Below are positions 23,629 to 36,419 of a stretch of 64,000 nt of DNA, in pieces. Location of the stretch: the NCBI GenBank assembly GCA_017591395.1, contig WEDG01007499.1:44911-108910 (forward strand). The letters run 5' to 3'. Position 1 is the stretch's first letter. Every line of letters begins with the position of its first letter. The stretch is from Schistocephalus solidus. Its lineage: Eukaryota; Platyhelminthes; Cestoda; Diphyllobothriidea; Diphyllobothriidae. The notes beneath the pieces are model-generated. The model was not told where the DNA came from. It ran no database searches and saw only the letters and a program-made list of their open reading frames with translations. A program made the position numbers and the translations under genes.

Positions 23629-23689
23629 AAAAAGGATACTTGGGGATAAAAGTTGTGCAGTATTTATACGGCGTGGTTGCCGGACAACC

Positions 23690-23735
23690 ACCAGCATGAT
23701 GATGGGTTCGAGAGAGAATCTGAAACGCCAGTCCA
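23690..23735 (+). ncRNA. Hammerhead-like motif, PLE type, inverted partner
   Basis: Plus strand: ATGATGA (first C of the core changed), one extra T, GGGTTC, loop GAGAGA, GAATCT (six-pair helix II with G-U pairs), GAAAC, then GCC where GTC is expected. It forms an inverted repeat of about 37 bases with 23581-23628. Between them sits a perfect seven-pair hairpin GTGGTTG / CAACCAC with loop CCGGA. Confidence 0.45.
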
Positions 23736-24578
23736 TTAAACACCATGTTCCAGGGATCGAATCTTCTTCTTGTAAGTTCCCACTTATATTAATTATTCCA
23801 ACTGTCACAAAAAAATAATGAAACGAAACAGTACAGGAAATAAGTTTATAAAGGAAGAGGACGTGGTCACAATTTGTGCTCTTGCAGTATGCAGTAAGAA
23901 AACGCTGATGAAATACAACTGAATTAAACGAATCTTGGTTGTGTGGACTACATTGTGACCCAGGGTGCAAGTTGTATCACATTAATCTTGATTTTTATTT
24001 ACGGGGTTTGTTCAAACGTTAGCTTTCCACAACGAAGAAATTACTTCTTGAAATCTTCTCATAAAACGTTTCGACCCCGGAATAACTGAGCTTGTCCTGC
24101 AAGCCGCATATGGATTATATCGACCTTTGATATCGTCAACCACTGTTCCCACCCGCACAAAAGCGTATCAACTGATGATTTTATTCAGAATTTTAAATTT
24201 TCGACGGGGTGACCTACGCAGTTCAACAGTCAGCGGGACTGAATAATTTCACATAGTCAATAAAATTCAGTTTTTATATCCGGAGGACGTAAACGGGAAG
24301 CCGCTCTCATTTTTTTGCCCAGAGCTGTAGAGAAATATAATGACTGGAAGTTCGTGCTACCGTTTGCCAGAACACCAGCGGACTAAGAATGAATCGTTGA
24401 CGTGGATGGAGATCAATTTCCTTCGAAACGCTTGCAGCTGCACGTTTCGAAAAAAACCAAGAGGCCTTAAGGATGCTTGCGATTTTTTTGGTCCTGAAAA
24501 TGCGGTGTTTAAAGCGGCAGGGTTAGTGTTCCTTTCCACAGCCTGGAGGAGAGAGGAGAAACTTATGGCTCCAGGTGG

Positions 24579-24660
24579 GGCCTCGTAGCTCAATTGACTA
24601 GAGCGTTGGTTGAACTTAAGCCTTCCCCTTGCTCACGTGGGTTCGAATCCCACTGAGGCC
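24579..24660 (+). repeat. tRNA-like segment, copy 1
   Basis: An 82-nt tRNA-like fold: acceptor GGCCTCG against TGAGGCC, a D-arm GCTC...GAGC, a long variable region and a TPsi arm with a perfect B box GGTTCGAATCC. The A box reads TAGCTCAATTGA. The anticodon stem is imperfect (GGTT/AGCC) and the position before the anticodon is A in place of the invariant T, so it is unlikely to be a working tRNA. It could act as a pol III promoter. Confidence 0.6.
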
Positions 24661-24832
24661 GCCGAGTTTTCCACAAGTTATTCAAAGGAAGCTGCACGTT
24701 TCGAAAAAAACCAAGAGGGCCTAAGGATGCTTGCGATTTTTTTGGTCCTGAAAATGCGGTGTTTAAAGCGGCAGGGTTAGTGTTCCTTTCCACAGCCTGG
24801 AGGAGAGAGGAGAAACTTCCGGCTCCAGGTGG

Positions 24833-24914
24833 GGCCTCGTAGCTCAATTGGCTAGAGCGTTGGTTGTACTAAAGCCTTCCCCTTGCTCGCGTGGGTTCCA
24901 ATCCCACTGAGGCC
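24833..24914 (+). repeat. tRNA-like segment, copy 2
   Basis: Same 82-nt layout as copy 1. The A box is intact (TAGCTCAATTGG), but the B box reads GGTTCCAATCC, losing the key G. A Ser-type ACT anticodon can be drawn in a seven-base loop GTACTAA, with a long variable arm as in tRNA-Ser; the stem is only four pairs. Confidence 0.55.
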
Positions 24915-25087
24915 GCCGAGTTTTTCACAAGTTATTTCAAAGGAAGCTGCACGTTTCGAAAAAACCAAGAGGGCCTTAGGATGCTTGCGATTTGTTTGGT
25001 CCTGCAAAATGCGGTGTTTAAAGCGGCAGGGTTAGTGTTCCTCTCAACAGCCTGGAGGAGAGAGGAGAAACTTATGGCTCAAGGTGG

Positions 25088-25169
25088 GGCCTCGTAGCTC
25101 AATTGGCTAGAACGTTGGTTGTACTTAAGCCTTCCCCTTGCTCACGTGGGTTCGAATCCCACTGAGGCC
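25088..25169 (+). repeat. tRNA-like segment, copy 3
   Basis: Same layout. Both A box (TAGCTCAATTGG) and B box (GGTTCGAATCC) are intact, but the D-stem has GAAC where GAGC is needed. The best preserved internal pol III promoter of the three. Confidence 0.6.
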
Positions 25170-25199
25170 GCCGAGGTTTTCACAAGTTATTCAAAGGAA

Positions 25200-27949
25200 G
25201 AGGATAAAAAATCGATATGCTGAATTTTCAATTAATCACTCTATCACGCTTAATGGTTGAAGAATTTATGCGTTCTTTGGCTGCAAAGGAAAACATTTAT
25301 TTTCTCCTGCAGTTTAGCTTCATTCAAGTACTGGCTCATGACTGAGGGAAGAGAGTGATTGTTTTTTAAAGAGACTTGCTGTCTCACGAATTGTTGACCA
25401 ACAGTTTAAAAGATTTGTTTAGGAATAGAAAACATGTCTTTAGGAGCAGTTTGATATTCACTCCAGTGCCACATAGTCCCAAAATATTTCAGTGACATCA
25501 TAATGCCAATTTTTAAACAGGCAAATTGGCCTTCTTAAAATGACTATGAAGGTACCATTACGTTTGCACCTGGGACCTCTTTAGAAGTAAATGACTTTTT
25601 TTAATTTTATAAATGAAATTTGTAAATCACAAGGTAAATTTGGAAATAACTATCGTTACAGTGCATTCCGAACATCAAAACCCCAATTCGTCTTTTTTCC
25701 ACGTACGGAAAATCTACCTTTTTATGGTATTAGGAAAATGTCATGGAGGACCCAATCAATGTTGCAGTAGATGGGAACAATGTAAGTAAGATATCTTAAA
25801 AGTGGCTTAGTTACGTAAGGCGACGCAATCCTTTCCGATTGGATATTTCACAGTTTTAAAAACCTTATAATTCGAAACAATTTGAAAGAAAACACAAACT
25901 TGTCTTTATGTGCAATATTTAAAGAGGGCGCTTTGTACATTCAAAGGAATACATTTAATTCATGAAACAATTCCTTACTGTAAATGTGATCATTTTTAGT
26001 GTCGTTCTTACAAAAAGCTGGACGAAAATCCGGTTTAGATCGGGAAAGCCGGTATTATCTGAGTTATCTGGGATATATTTTGCACGATAATCATTATTGA
26101 GTACGTAATACGTTTTCTTCGGAAATTTTTTGAGTTTCGGTAACTATGGCTTAAAACAGAGAATATTATCAACATTTTAACTGACTTCCCAAATGGATCT
26201 CTTAACCATTAAGATTAGACAATCCCCGTTTATTTACCTTGATTAACAGTGGACTTATGGATTGATTATCCAGCAGACACACTTCTCTATTTTTGTTCTG
26301 GAATGAAGTCTCTCCCAACTATACTAATTACCGCTTGAGCGTTGCAAGAGTATAGTTACATCAAACTGGGTAAGTGATCCATTTATGTAATAGAAAACCA
26401 AATTTTGATGGTAGCCGGCATTAAAAGTTATCCAACAGCTACATATTTGAAGTCAAAACATGCAATCATCAGAACTTTGAGGATAAAATACGAGTCCTAA
26501 CAATTCTATCTGATGCTCAAAAGAACGCATCGGAATTTTCAGAGGAGTAGAGACACGGGAAAATGAATACATACGACCTGGTTTTGTATAGCCGACATTA
26601 TAATGAATAATTTTCAGAGAAGCAAGCTCATTCAGAATCACGGATGGCATATTCAAAATACATTCATAGTAAAAGTTAACGCATTTGCAATACAATGCCA
26701 TTTATACACTGAGAAATGCGTTTTCAACGATATAATTTGCGTTATTTAATGTGGCATGAGACTTTTAAATTTTAAACTACAGAACGCTGGATCGCTCATA
26801 GACACGCAGAGGTATCCGACTGAAGGCGGCGCGTCATTGTTACCAGAAGGCAAATACTAAACGAGCTAATCTTATTCAATCTAATGAAACTGGAGTAAAC
26901 AATCCTTATTTTTTACTAATTCTAGGCATCCGTTTGAGTCTCAGTTATGGCGTTGAGCGTACCTATAGTAACAAAATGCTAACTTCGGGAACTGTCATCA
27001 TGTTTCTTTCCGTCACAACCTCGTTTCCATTCCTCGTCAAATTTTTCTTCTTCCCTCAACAACAGTTTTTCAAGACAGAAGCTGACTTTTTCACTCATGC
27101 ATAGGTAATGCATGTTTCGACAACATCTTTTGTGGTGGAAAAGGAAATTCCACTTTTGTTTGACTCAGCAAATTTCGGTATATATTTTCTTGTTAATAAT
27201 TCAAAGATATTTCTACTGGGCTTTACTGTCAGTTGGGTTAATCGAATGTTGGATGTTAAAGGGAATTTCGGTTCCCATTAAGGGGGTATTATGCATGTCT
27301 GCTCTGTACTCCACAAGTCACTTCCAACAACTAAGATATCTACGAAAACAAATTTCATAATTAAACGACAAATATAATTTACTATGTCATAATACTTCTG
27401 AGAAAGGATGAAGCCTATTGAGGGATAATGGAATAAGTTTGTAGATTGCAAGTAAGTGTGTGAGTTGGCTGTTTACTGATAAATATTAACTCCGAACGAT
27501 GATGTACCTGAACAGAAAAGAGTTACTTGCTAACGCTGAACATTATGTTACACTGCATAAAAAGAAGTGGAATAGGTGTATTAAGTGGCATAGGTAACAA
27601 AATATATTATCGGTGTACTAAAAGTATAGAATAAAGGAACTCAATTTAAGAAAGAAAATAATAATTCCTCCAATGTCAGCCTAAGTTCTGCTTGAGACGT
27701 CTGCGTAGGGAACACTATTATCAATAGTAAACTAGGGGTGACATTTCTTGCATACGAAAGCCCTTTGATCGCAGTTCTTTCCATAAGTTACGTAAGGACA
27801 CAGACACCCTATACATAATTGAGATATAAACAGTGTTAAAACTTGCATATTTTATGTGAAATGGTCTCAGGTAACTGGTCATGCAGAAACGTAAGGTAAG
27901 AAACAGGAACAGAAACCACCATAGCAATACTAGTCGGTCGTGTCAACTT
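25200..27949. other. AT-rich non-coding stretch
   Basis: No coding region, RNA gene or preserved repeat is recognisable. Confidence 0.4.
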
Positions 27950-30900
27950 TCATGAAGGGCACTTAGGAGGATGCCTCGCATGACTGCCTGAACAGATTAC
28001 AGGAAAAGGAACCATCCACCATAAACGCGGCTGTCCGCGAAATTCTGGGGCATTAGGAAAAGGATAAAGATGATGATTAGAGTTAGGTTCAGCGTATAAG
28101 GTGAGGTCGAATTTGGGGTCGGGGTCATGAGTAGGCAAAAGGTTGAGGTCATTTTCAGGTAAACAGTTGAGTCAAGGTGCAGGGTTGGGCTAGGGTAAGG
28201 CTTAAGGTAACATTTTAATTCTATGCTAGGGCTATTTTCGGGTTAAGACATGGGCAAATGTACTCTTCCTGAAAGTTATTTGAAAGCTACCTATTGCAAG
28301 CGCGTGAGACGGTGCCGATTCCCGTGTCCTGTTTCAGGCCGCAACCTTACCTGAACGTATTCCTGCATTCTAAAACTACTCCCAATATTGGTGGATGGAA
28401 GCTCGCCAATCGGTTATGGGACACATTTGCCCCCTTCTGTCTTGGTACTAGTTCGCAAGAGCCGTCAGGATCCAAGACAGGGTGACCGTCGTATCTGACG
28501 ATGCCCACCGTATGCTCCATGGAAAGGGTGGTGCAGGGACGTTGGCTTGCGCGCGATTTAGTATAAAGTGATAGAAGACTTGCGCTGCATCTACAGCACT
28601 CTCTCATCCACCCCACCTGAGCCCGATGTCAAGGCTGAGTCAAGAAGACCGGATATGGGAGAGGGCGCAGGTGGCTGGCGCCGCCGGTGCCACCCCTGGG
28701 CGTACTTCCAAACCTGGCTTGGATTCCACGGAGTGGGAGTGCCATAAAGGTCACATTGAGAAGGAGCAATTGCAGCCTGATTATCAGTCCGCCAGTCAGT
28801 CACTCCACACAAAACACACATTGGGCTGACCACGTGGTCCGAGTTATCCCGTCAGTTGGCAACCTTCCAAGCTATGGCTTTTAGCGCATCGTGATAGGTT
28901 TTAAGCACGTCAGATTGTTTATAGTGAGAAACATGCGCTGAGCCGTCGAACTCACTCTCTTCCCCACCCCCACAATCAGGCCACCGTCCGAGCCGTTCAC
29001 TTGTCTGATGTGACAGTGGGCGCAGCTGCTGGTTACCTCATCTACTTGTACTACGTACATGACCCAGCTCCCCAAAAATAAGCACCAGGAATTTTACACA
29101 ACAAGGAGTTAGTGTTAAAGTATCATAGGCTAGTATCATAGACAGAATATAATTATAAAAAAAGACAAGGAAACCTAATAGTACCCTGACACCCTTATTC
29201 CAATCTTTATTCTAACTCTTATTTTTTCCTGAAAAATAGTGCAAGTCTACATGCTTTAGGGGTCTACATATTCCGAAAATGGACCGATTGACTAGTCTCG
29301 AAACTGTCTTATCTGTTCAATTCAAAGTTGGCCATAAGGTTTCTTTGCGCTAACTGTGCATGGTGACACGCTTGTTTCTGCATTTGCTTGCAATATTATT
29401 TTGTGCGGGTACTAAATGGCCTTGTGGCCATTGAAAATGCATTGTTATAATTGAGAACCAGGTTGCGTAACAGGACGGTGGCGCCAAACTTCGCCATAAT
29501 ATCCTGTTCACCACACAAACTTGCTCAACATCACTTGATACATGGACAGGATATACATGGCTAATATTCTTGAGCTGTGTGTGTCTTTGCGCAACTTAAA
29601 ATACGCAGAAAAACCCGGGGTAGTGTTGCCAGTCCTTGCATCTTCTCTCAGCACCGAAAAACTACCAGGCTTTGACAATGATATAACTCATTGAGGGAAG
29701 AAGGAAGATAGTGAGGTAAACACAAAGGATTAACCCCCCCCCTCGACACAGAAGTTCCCTCATCACTATAGTGATTCCTGCAAACTAACGGTCGTACTTG
29801 TTTTAGGTCACCAACAGTCTACACAAGTCATTCCGACTAGTGCATGCGGGAAGATTCATTGACGAACTGAGATTACGTCTCAAAAGTTCCTTCTCGATAG
29901 GCCATTATGGCTCTCACTCGCCAACGTAATATCTGAGTCACACTTGATGCAAAAAGTTGGCACATTGCATGGGGGAAATGTTGTGCGTGTGACAAGGGCA
30001 GGCGGGCTGTTAAGCTGTGTTTTGCAGTGCGCCACATCCTGGCACCAGATCATTAAGTCATTCGAGCAGTGGAATGGCGTAACAAAGAGCGATGAAAGAT
30101 AAGTTTGAAGTCTAGGGACCCTAGGATCGCAGACACGCCCGCCCTAGACTACGCCAACGCTGCACTACGAATTGTCTGGGCCTGACCCGAGCTGCCGACA
30201 AACCTTTGTATGAAGGAGCTGGGAGAAAACAATCATAATATGTCACGATACCTAAATCAACTAGCATATGTTGTGGCTGACTCACTATCACGTGAAGCTG
30301 ATTCATTCACGCTCAGAGACATGTGCAAAGGGCGTCGAGGACTGTGGCCACCACCAGACGTCTGAACAAAATAACCTATTCTCTGGCTTTCTAACCCCAT
30401 CTTCTTTAAAAGTACATGGCCTCATAACTGTTGTAGTGATTAAAACCAACCATGATTTCTTACAAGTCCTGGCTTAGAGGGTTGTGATAACACCGGATAA
30501 GTCTTTCCTCATGTCGTTACCGTGTGTATGAGATAGGATTTTCTCGTAAACTGACCGTCAGTCACTGTGGCTGCTTAATGTGACCTCCATATCGCATTCA
30601 TGATCGGCAGGTCCTACCATTACTTGATTCTGGTAAATTTGGGTACATTAAGGGGGCAACGGGACGAGAAGGACATGAGTAGACATTGTGCCCGATCCAG
30701 AACCCGGTCGTAATTTCTTGATCGTGTCTTCGTTGACACGAAGGTGAGGGAGGAGGGATTGCTGGGCAATTCAGTCGTCTGAATCTCCCATGCTGTAGGA
30801 GACACAACGGACATCCTTGCACGTGACGGTCGCAGTGTGTGGGCTGGGAGAGGTCTATGTTTCATTTAACATCAAGAATTTTCCCCTAAACCAGACCGCC

Positions 30901-31000
30901 TATTATAAGGGCTATTGCGGTGCGTAGATCTGATCAGGAAAGCCATTCTTATTATATTTTTCGTTCTTACGCATGCAGGGCAGGACAGTTTAATGCGTGT
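27950..31000. repeat. GC-richer repeat-like block of unknown type
   Basis: This block is visibly richer in G and C than its surroundings and contains many short overlapping open frames on both strands, none with a product I know. Parts recur elsewhere in decayed form: the segment at about 28585-28665 (minus) matches 39957-40033 (plus) over some 75 bases and matches 36540-36590 more weakly; 28725-28885 matches 43745-43865. On the minus strand the shared part reads 'PISGLLDSALT' here and 'PISGLLDSILT' at 40 kb, in the same frame, so it may descend from coding sequence of a mobile element. The ends and class of the element are not visible. Confidence 0.5.
28060..28245 (+). repeat. G-rich degenerate GGGTT/GGTTA-like tract
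   Basis: The plus strand shows repeated 'GTTAGGTTC', 'GGTGAGGTC', 'GGGGTCGGGGTC', 'GGGTTGGGCTAGGGT' and similar words, strongly G over C. It resembles a degraded TTAGGG-like or purine-skewed minisatellite. No regular period is preserved. Confidence 0.45.
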
Positions 31001-34000
31001 AATCGACTCTTTATTCTCTCCAGTTTTGCCAATTTCCTGACAGTCACCCTGAAGGATAGTGATTCAGTGCTTTACTAAAACAGAGTTTTGTACAAGTTTC
31101 TTGTCTTTCATTGGCCGTGCATTGCGTCAAAATATTTGTTTCTCATCATAATACCTGTTCCCAATACTCTTTCGTGAGTATTTGGTCTGCGGCATGCAGT
31201 AAAATTACCACGAAACAAGTTGATCACAGTATTTCCCTAGCAGTTTTTTCTTCTGATTTCTATACATTAAAATACTTTTTTTTACATTCAATGCCACAGC
31301 AGAAATACACATAAATATTTCAACAAAAGCTTTCTTCGTCGGTTATTTAGCATATATTGCGTACTTCGGTTAATGATCACACTGAGGCCAGTAATGCATC
31401 CCAAGGCATCGGTTGGCGAATGTGGATCATGCTGGTCATTCATAAAATGAGCAAGATAAATGGGGTCTAATTGAGATTTAATTACTAGACAGCCACTTCA
31501 CGTCCAAATCACTTTGTGAAAATACTTATTTTTGCAGTGATCTCAACTGATGCTTCTACATATAATTGACATTACCTTCTTCATATTTCCTTTTGCAGTT
31601 TGTTATCTACAGATACCACATAAAATCCCTTTTAATGCCTTTTCAAATGTTTACGGGCTATTCGTTGATCAAAACATGCGAAATAAGATTGTGGGACTTA
31701 AACATAAATTATTCACAGTTTTTATTCGTACAAAGGAACACAGTTTTCCAGTGGTAAGGACCTGTGCGCAGTATTACAATTTTTGTGACTTATACAATTT
31801 ATACTATATCAAGTATAAAGGTGACAAATAAAAGACACGAGCCTTTAACTTGTGCGTATACAATTGTCTCAAAAATAAAATTGACAAATATGGGAAATGT
31901 ATAATTCTAGTTCAGCTTTCTCAAAAAGTGAGGAATGAATAGTTAATTTTTATTTTTTCGTGTTTTCTATAAAACATTAAACAAACATTACAGGACAACG
32001 TTTCACAGCCTACAGCGCTCTGATAGTTAATCCAATAAACCTGTGTACTAACCTTTTCATTAGTGAGTATCATGTTTACGCCACAAAACCCGTTTGCGGC
32101 GTAAAAGTGTACCCTGAACTATGCATGATGTCAATAAATGTCTATGGCAACACCGAATTTCCTGTTATAAATAAACCACATTCGGAAAATAGGATATTAT
32201 GTAAACTATTCTTATTAGTTATTATTAGTATCTATGATAATATAATTAATTGCCTATTATTATTTTTTGCATAAAAATCAGATTTTTAAACACATATTAG
32301 TATAACTGAAAACGAAGACAAGTTTGAGCAATACGTATACGGAAAATGAAGATGAAGTTCAGGGTTTGCAAATAAACCCAAACAATCCGAATAAATTATG
32401 GAAGACTTAAGCAATTTATTTACTGAGCGAGCATTCTTATAAGTACCATTTACTTTGCATTTTATTTGGAGTTTGCTCATTGTGGCTTATTCCTACTGAA
32501 GTTAATGGATTTTTAATTTTTTTCTGCTTTATTACTTAATTTTAATATCAATTAGCAATTTTCAGTAAGGTGTTTAACTACCAAAGGTAAGTTGAATGCA
32601 TGATGTGCAGGTTGTCGCCAGACACCTAAAATAACTCTCTCATACATTCAGTCAGACATTCAAATATGCGTTTGTATCTTGAGGTATTTAAACTACGATA
32701 GTACATTTTTATCTATATCTTAAAATACGTTAACGGCTATCTCCCATTGAGTTCAAGGGGACTTAGTTGGAACCGTTCGTCAACTTTAAAAGGTACTACA
32801 TTGTTGTTAGTAAGCTCTTTGCTAATGACAGCCTTTTGGATAACTTAAATGATGTCACTGGACGCATATAGATTACGGAAAAAGTAATAATTTTTTGTAA
32901 ATTGTACATCTTTCCCTGAACACATAAGTGTGTCGACATGATAGAAGTTGGTAAAGTCAGTTTTGCTTGATGCTGCCACGGACACTTTGCATGTAAGCCC
33001 TTTTTAATTTTTTAAACCACAATTTTAACTTAAATTTTATGAATGGCAACTTATAAGAAGTAACAGAGGATAGGCTTGGAATATGCAGAGCTAAAAAAAT
33101 AAACTGCTGCGAAAAACAGTCAGTTACATTTGATCGGGGTTGAGATGTTATTCACTTAAAATTAAATTCATAATTCTACAACCGTTCACTAGGCAGGAAA
33201 GTGTTAATATTACACAATTACTTGAAGTCCTAGCTATCTTGCTCTCAGTTGGCTCATTGCATTTAAAGTGATCAGTATGTGTGTGCATTCTCAGAGTGAT
33301 CCAAAATCAACAGGAAAACGTTTAAAATGGCATAAGGTTGATTTAATATTTTCGTCCCCTTTGCCCTGAAGTGTTCATCAACTAATGAAACTCTAAAACT
33401 CCAAATGTGCAAAAATGCGAAAAAGGCGGAGAAAAACTAGAGGCACCAGAGTTTCATCCAATGTTTAACATTTTGCTGTCCAGGTTCAAGAGCTGTAACA
33501 TTTAAACGCCGATTGAAAGCGGTGTGGCTGGAGCGTGAGCCCAGAGGTCATTGTGACGAGTAACCGCGCTTTTAATAATAATATTCAGTCAGTTTTATTA
33601 TCATATTTAAAAACAGTATTCATTAACAGTATAACAAGAACAAATATCCTGATCCGCAGAGTTTCTGTCCGCGATATGCAGGCTAGTTCAGCCAGTCCTA
33701 TAGAAAAGATAGCAACAAAAATCGCGAATTTTCTACCCAAAAATGATGAAACATAGACGAAGTATTCAATTGTTTTTCTGAGATTTCAATGAGCTTGGTC
33801 ATCAGACCGTTTTCAAGGCGTTAAATGTATTAAAGTGAACAGGACTTTAGCTCACATGCCAAGGTTTTTTTGCCACGGATTTATATTTTGTATCGTTTCG
33901 CTGCCTCGACCTTTTGGCGGAAATTGTTTTTTTGCATTAAAAACATTGTTTAACTATTAACTGTTAAATAAATAGGCCTTCTTACCCATTGCCTTTGAGC

Positions 34001-36019
34001 TCCCATTTGTACCTCTCTGACACCACGACAATTATTGGTTTATTAGTCCTTAGCAGTTGTGTCCATTGATCTTCATTCATTTTCGGCCCCAAAAACAGAA
34101 TGGAAACATTGGTTGCATTAACCTCCTTGATGCAAAACTCATTCTTCACGTACTTCAAATAGAGGACGAAATTATGTTCCCTTTAATTTTCGCAACAGGT
34201 GTTAGTTGTGTGGAGCAAGATCAGATAAGCATGTCGGTGACTGAGACACATAAATTCTAGAGGCATTGGGGATCGAAATAGTTTCTGGAACGCCATTTGA
34301 CGTTTGTTCCCTCTCCTTCTGGGACTTCCCTTGGATATGCTTTCGTGAATATAAGAAAGTTTTTCCAAACTACACTACCACTGCGCCAATTTAGTTTTTT
34401 TGACAGCTTTCATTGAAATGCAGGTCTCTGAAAGCCAGACATCTTTTTGAAGGTCATTCGCTACTTGCAATATCGTTGGGAATACATACGAACGCTGTAT
34501 GTTTAAGAGTGCGGTGATTCGTTTGTCGTTACGAGAGCTTAATATCCCCTGTTACCCACTTTCATTTCAAAACAATCCATTTTTCTATAAAGAAAGGACC
34601 GAAAAATCCAGATCTTAAAACTTTGGCTGATAAAAACGACCCAGTTATCATTTGGGCGATAGAGATATGTCACCTTGTTTAAAAATGAAGACGAAAAATA
34701 CAATCTGAATTTATGGTCCACAAATAAAAGCCAAATAAACTCACCAGGAATAGGTCTGATGCAACATATGTTTAAGCATCTGCCTTTAGGAATGAACATC
34801 CTAAATTTATTGGCATATTTCCGAACTGGGTTATAACGCGTAACATTTTATCTATCTCTATTGTATAAAAAGAATAATTTTTAAATTTGAACGCATTTTG
34901 TACCTTTCCATTTTATTGTACATAGCTCTTAAGGATTAAACTCCTTTAGCATTAACTGGCCAGTGCCAAGTTAAAAACATTTTCTCAATTTAACATTTCT
35001 AATCTAAAGAGGAAAAATTTAAATTAACACAACATACGTCAGGAAAAAGTTTGCAAGATGCTTGTTTACACTCGAGAAAGACTGCGAGAAATTTTAACTT
35101 TCTGTTTCAAAGCTGGGTGTGATCAATCTGCATCCGAAGACCCAATGTGGACGCATAGGTCCCAGTAGAATGTGTCAGCTGGGTCTCCCCTTTGCTTCAC
35201 TCCTGACCATGCGCTTCTTAAGTCTTAAAAATACGACAAGTGTCTGGTTAAGAGTAACGTCTAAGCCTATACGTTGAAATGAGTGGTAGGGTTTGTGGTA
35301 AGTGGTTGGTTTTATGGTGAGAATTAAACTTTAATGATGCATACAGGGTTCGGCTTTCAGACAGAGGCTAATGGCATAAGTAAAACAATATCGATGTTGT
35401 CAACTTCAGTTATATTTATAGTCCCAGCCATAAGGAGTCTCGGTTTTACTTTCTACCTCAATTTGATTTAACGTAAAGAACTGGGCTCTATTCGCAGGAA
35501 AGTCTTAGACATGTTCTCGGTGTTCATGCTGTTCGACCTTTTGGCAGCTCATAGCTTCTAGTGTTCATATTCAAACTGTAGTGTCTACGCGTTATTGGTG
35601 TGTTTGAAAAGATAGTGGCTTAAATTTAATTTTCGTAACTTTTTATTTCGAAAATATTCATATTAAAGTTACGTTTACCTCGTTCATTAAACATATATTA
35701 ACACAATTTTGGTATTCTAGGAGACTTTGCCATTCTTTTTTGTATTGAGATCACATAAACAATCCTTGTGTAAACGTGCTTAGCAGGTTTTGTTTTCTCC
35801 GAGTCAGCTCACATTTTTTCAATGATGCAAAAAATTGATCTGATGAACTACAATTAGTCGGTTCTTAGGGCTACCAGTGACCATGGTGCAGGAGCGCTAC
35901 AGATTTCAATTTCCTTCATCTAGATTTCTGTCGACAGCCGGGGAGACTGCGCTTACCCGCATGTGTTCTGCTAAAGTGCGGCCACTACCTTGATTTGAAC
36001 GCAATTTAGCCGGGTTGCG
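31001..36019. other. AT-rich non-coding stretch
   Basis: I see no recognisable exon or repeat. The open frames here are short and show no known similarity. Confidence 0.4.
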
Positions 36020-36300
36020 CTTTTATGACCTGGCGCCACCCTCCAGCCCGTCGGTCTGCGGGTCGAGTCACCCCTAAACTGGCCTTGGATTTTTCACACC
36101 TCGTGATTATGCGAACCGAACTCCGTCTCTGGAATAAGTGGTCACATGCCCCACACAGCTAATTACTTGCGCAAACTGGCACGGAGATGATGAGATAATC
36201 GGCCGTTATTCAGGCGTTCCCGAACGGACGTCCAGTTGCTTGAACACCACCTGATCCCTACCATTAATTAGAACAACCATTTATTATGGTTAAACAGATC
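36020..36300. other. Short GC-richer patch, unidentified repeat candidate
   Basis: Sequence such as 'GACCTGGCGCCACCCTCC' and 'GGCGTTCCCGAACGGACG' stands out from the AT-rich background. I could not assign it to a family. It may belong with the block at 28-31 kb. Confidence 0.3.
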
Positions 36301-36419
36301 GCATGTAATATTTTAAAATTAATTTTGTTATCAGGTCCAGGGATTGATTTTAGTCAGAACTACCTGCGAAAAGCCGCAAGGATGCAGGGCATTTAACACA
36401 TGTCACTGGCCGATTATTT

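Larger units (their letters stand above)
24436..25199 (+). repeat. Three tandem 254-255 bp repeat units with tRNA-like segments
   Basis: Units start at 24436, 24690 and 24945, each beginning 'AGCTGCACGTTTCGAAAA' and ending near 'CAAGTTATTCAAAGGA'. Identity between units is high, with a few substitutions and single-base indels. Each unit holds a GC-richer body ('AAAGCGGCAGGGTTAGTG', 'CCTGGAGGAGAGAGGAG') followed by an 82-nt tRNA-like segment. On the minus strand the body and part of the tRNA-like segment give the same open frame in two units (starting 'MSYEAPPGA'); I regard that as a by-product of the repeat and not a gene. A diverged single relative of the tRNA-like part lies at 22621. The family looks like a tRNA-derived SINE or satellite. 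Confidence 0.85.

Noticed and set aside
24357..24847. Conserved minus-strand ORFs starting 'MSYEAPPGA' in the tandem units
   Set aside because: The frame is repeated because the DNA is repeated, and it runs into the tRNA-like segment. There is no sign of selection on the protein.
24579..25169. Three functional tRNA genes
   Set aside because: Anticodon stems are poor, each copy has a defect in a conserved arm, and they lie inside identical tandem repeat units. A repeat origin explains them better.
24436..25199. CRISPR-like array
   Set aside because: The whole 254-base unit is repeated, with no short repeats separated by unique spacers, and the sequence is eukaryotic.
35829..35850. CTGATGA followed by an ACTA/TAGT hairpin
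   Set aside because: The required GAAA box and a helix I partner are absent, so this is a chance match to half of a hammerhead core.
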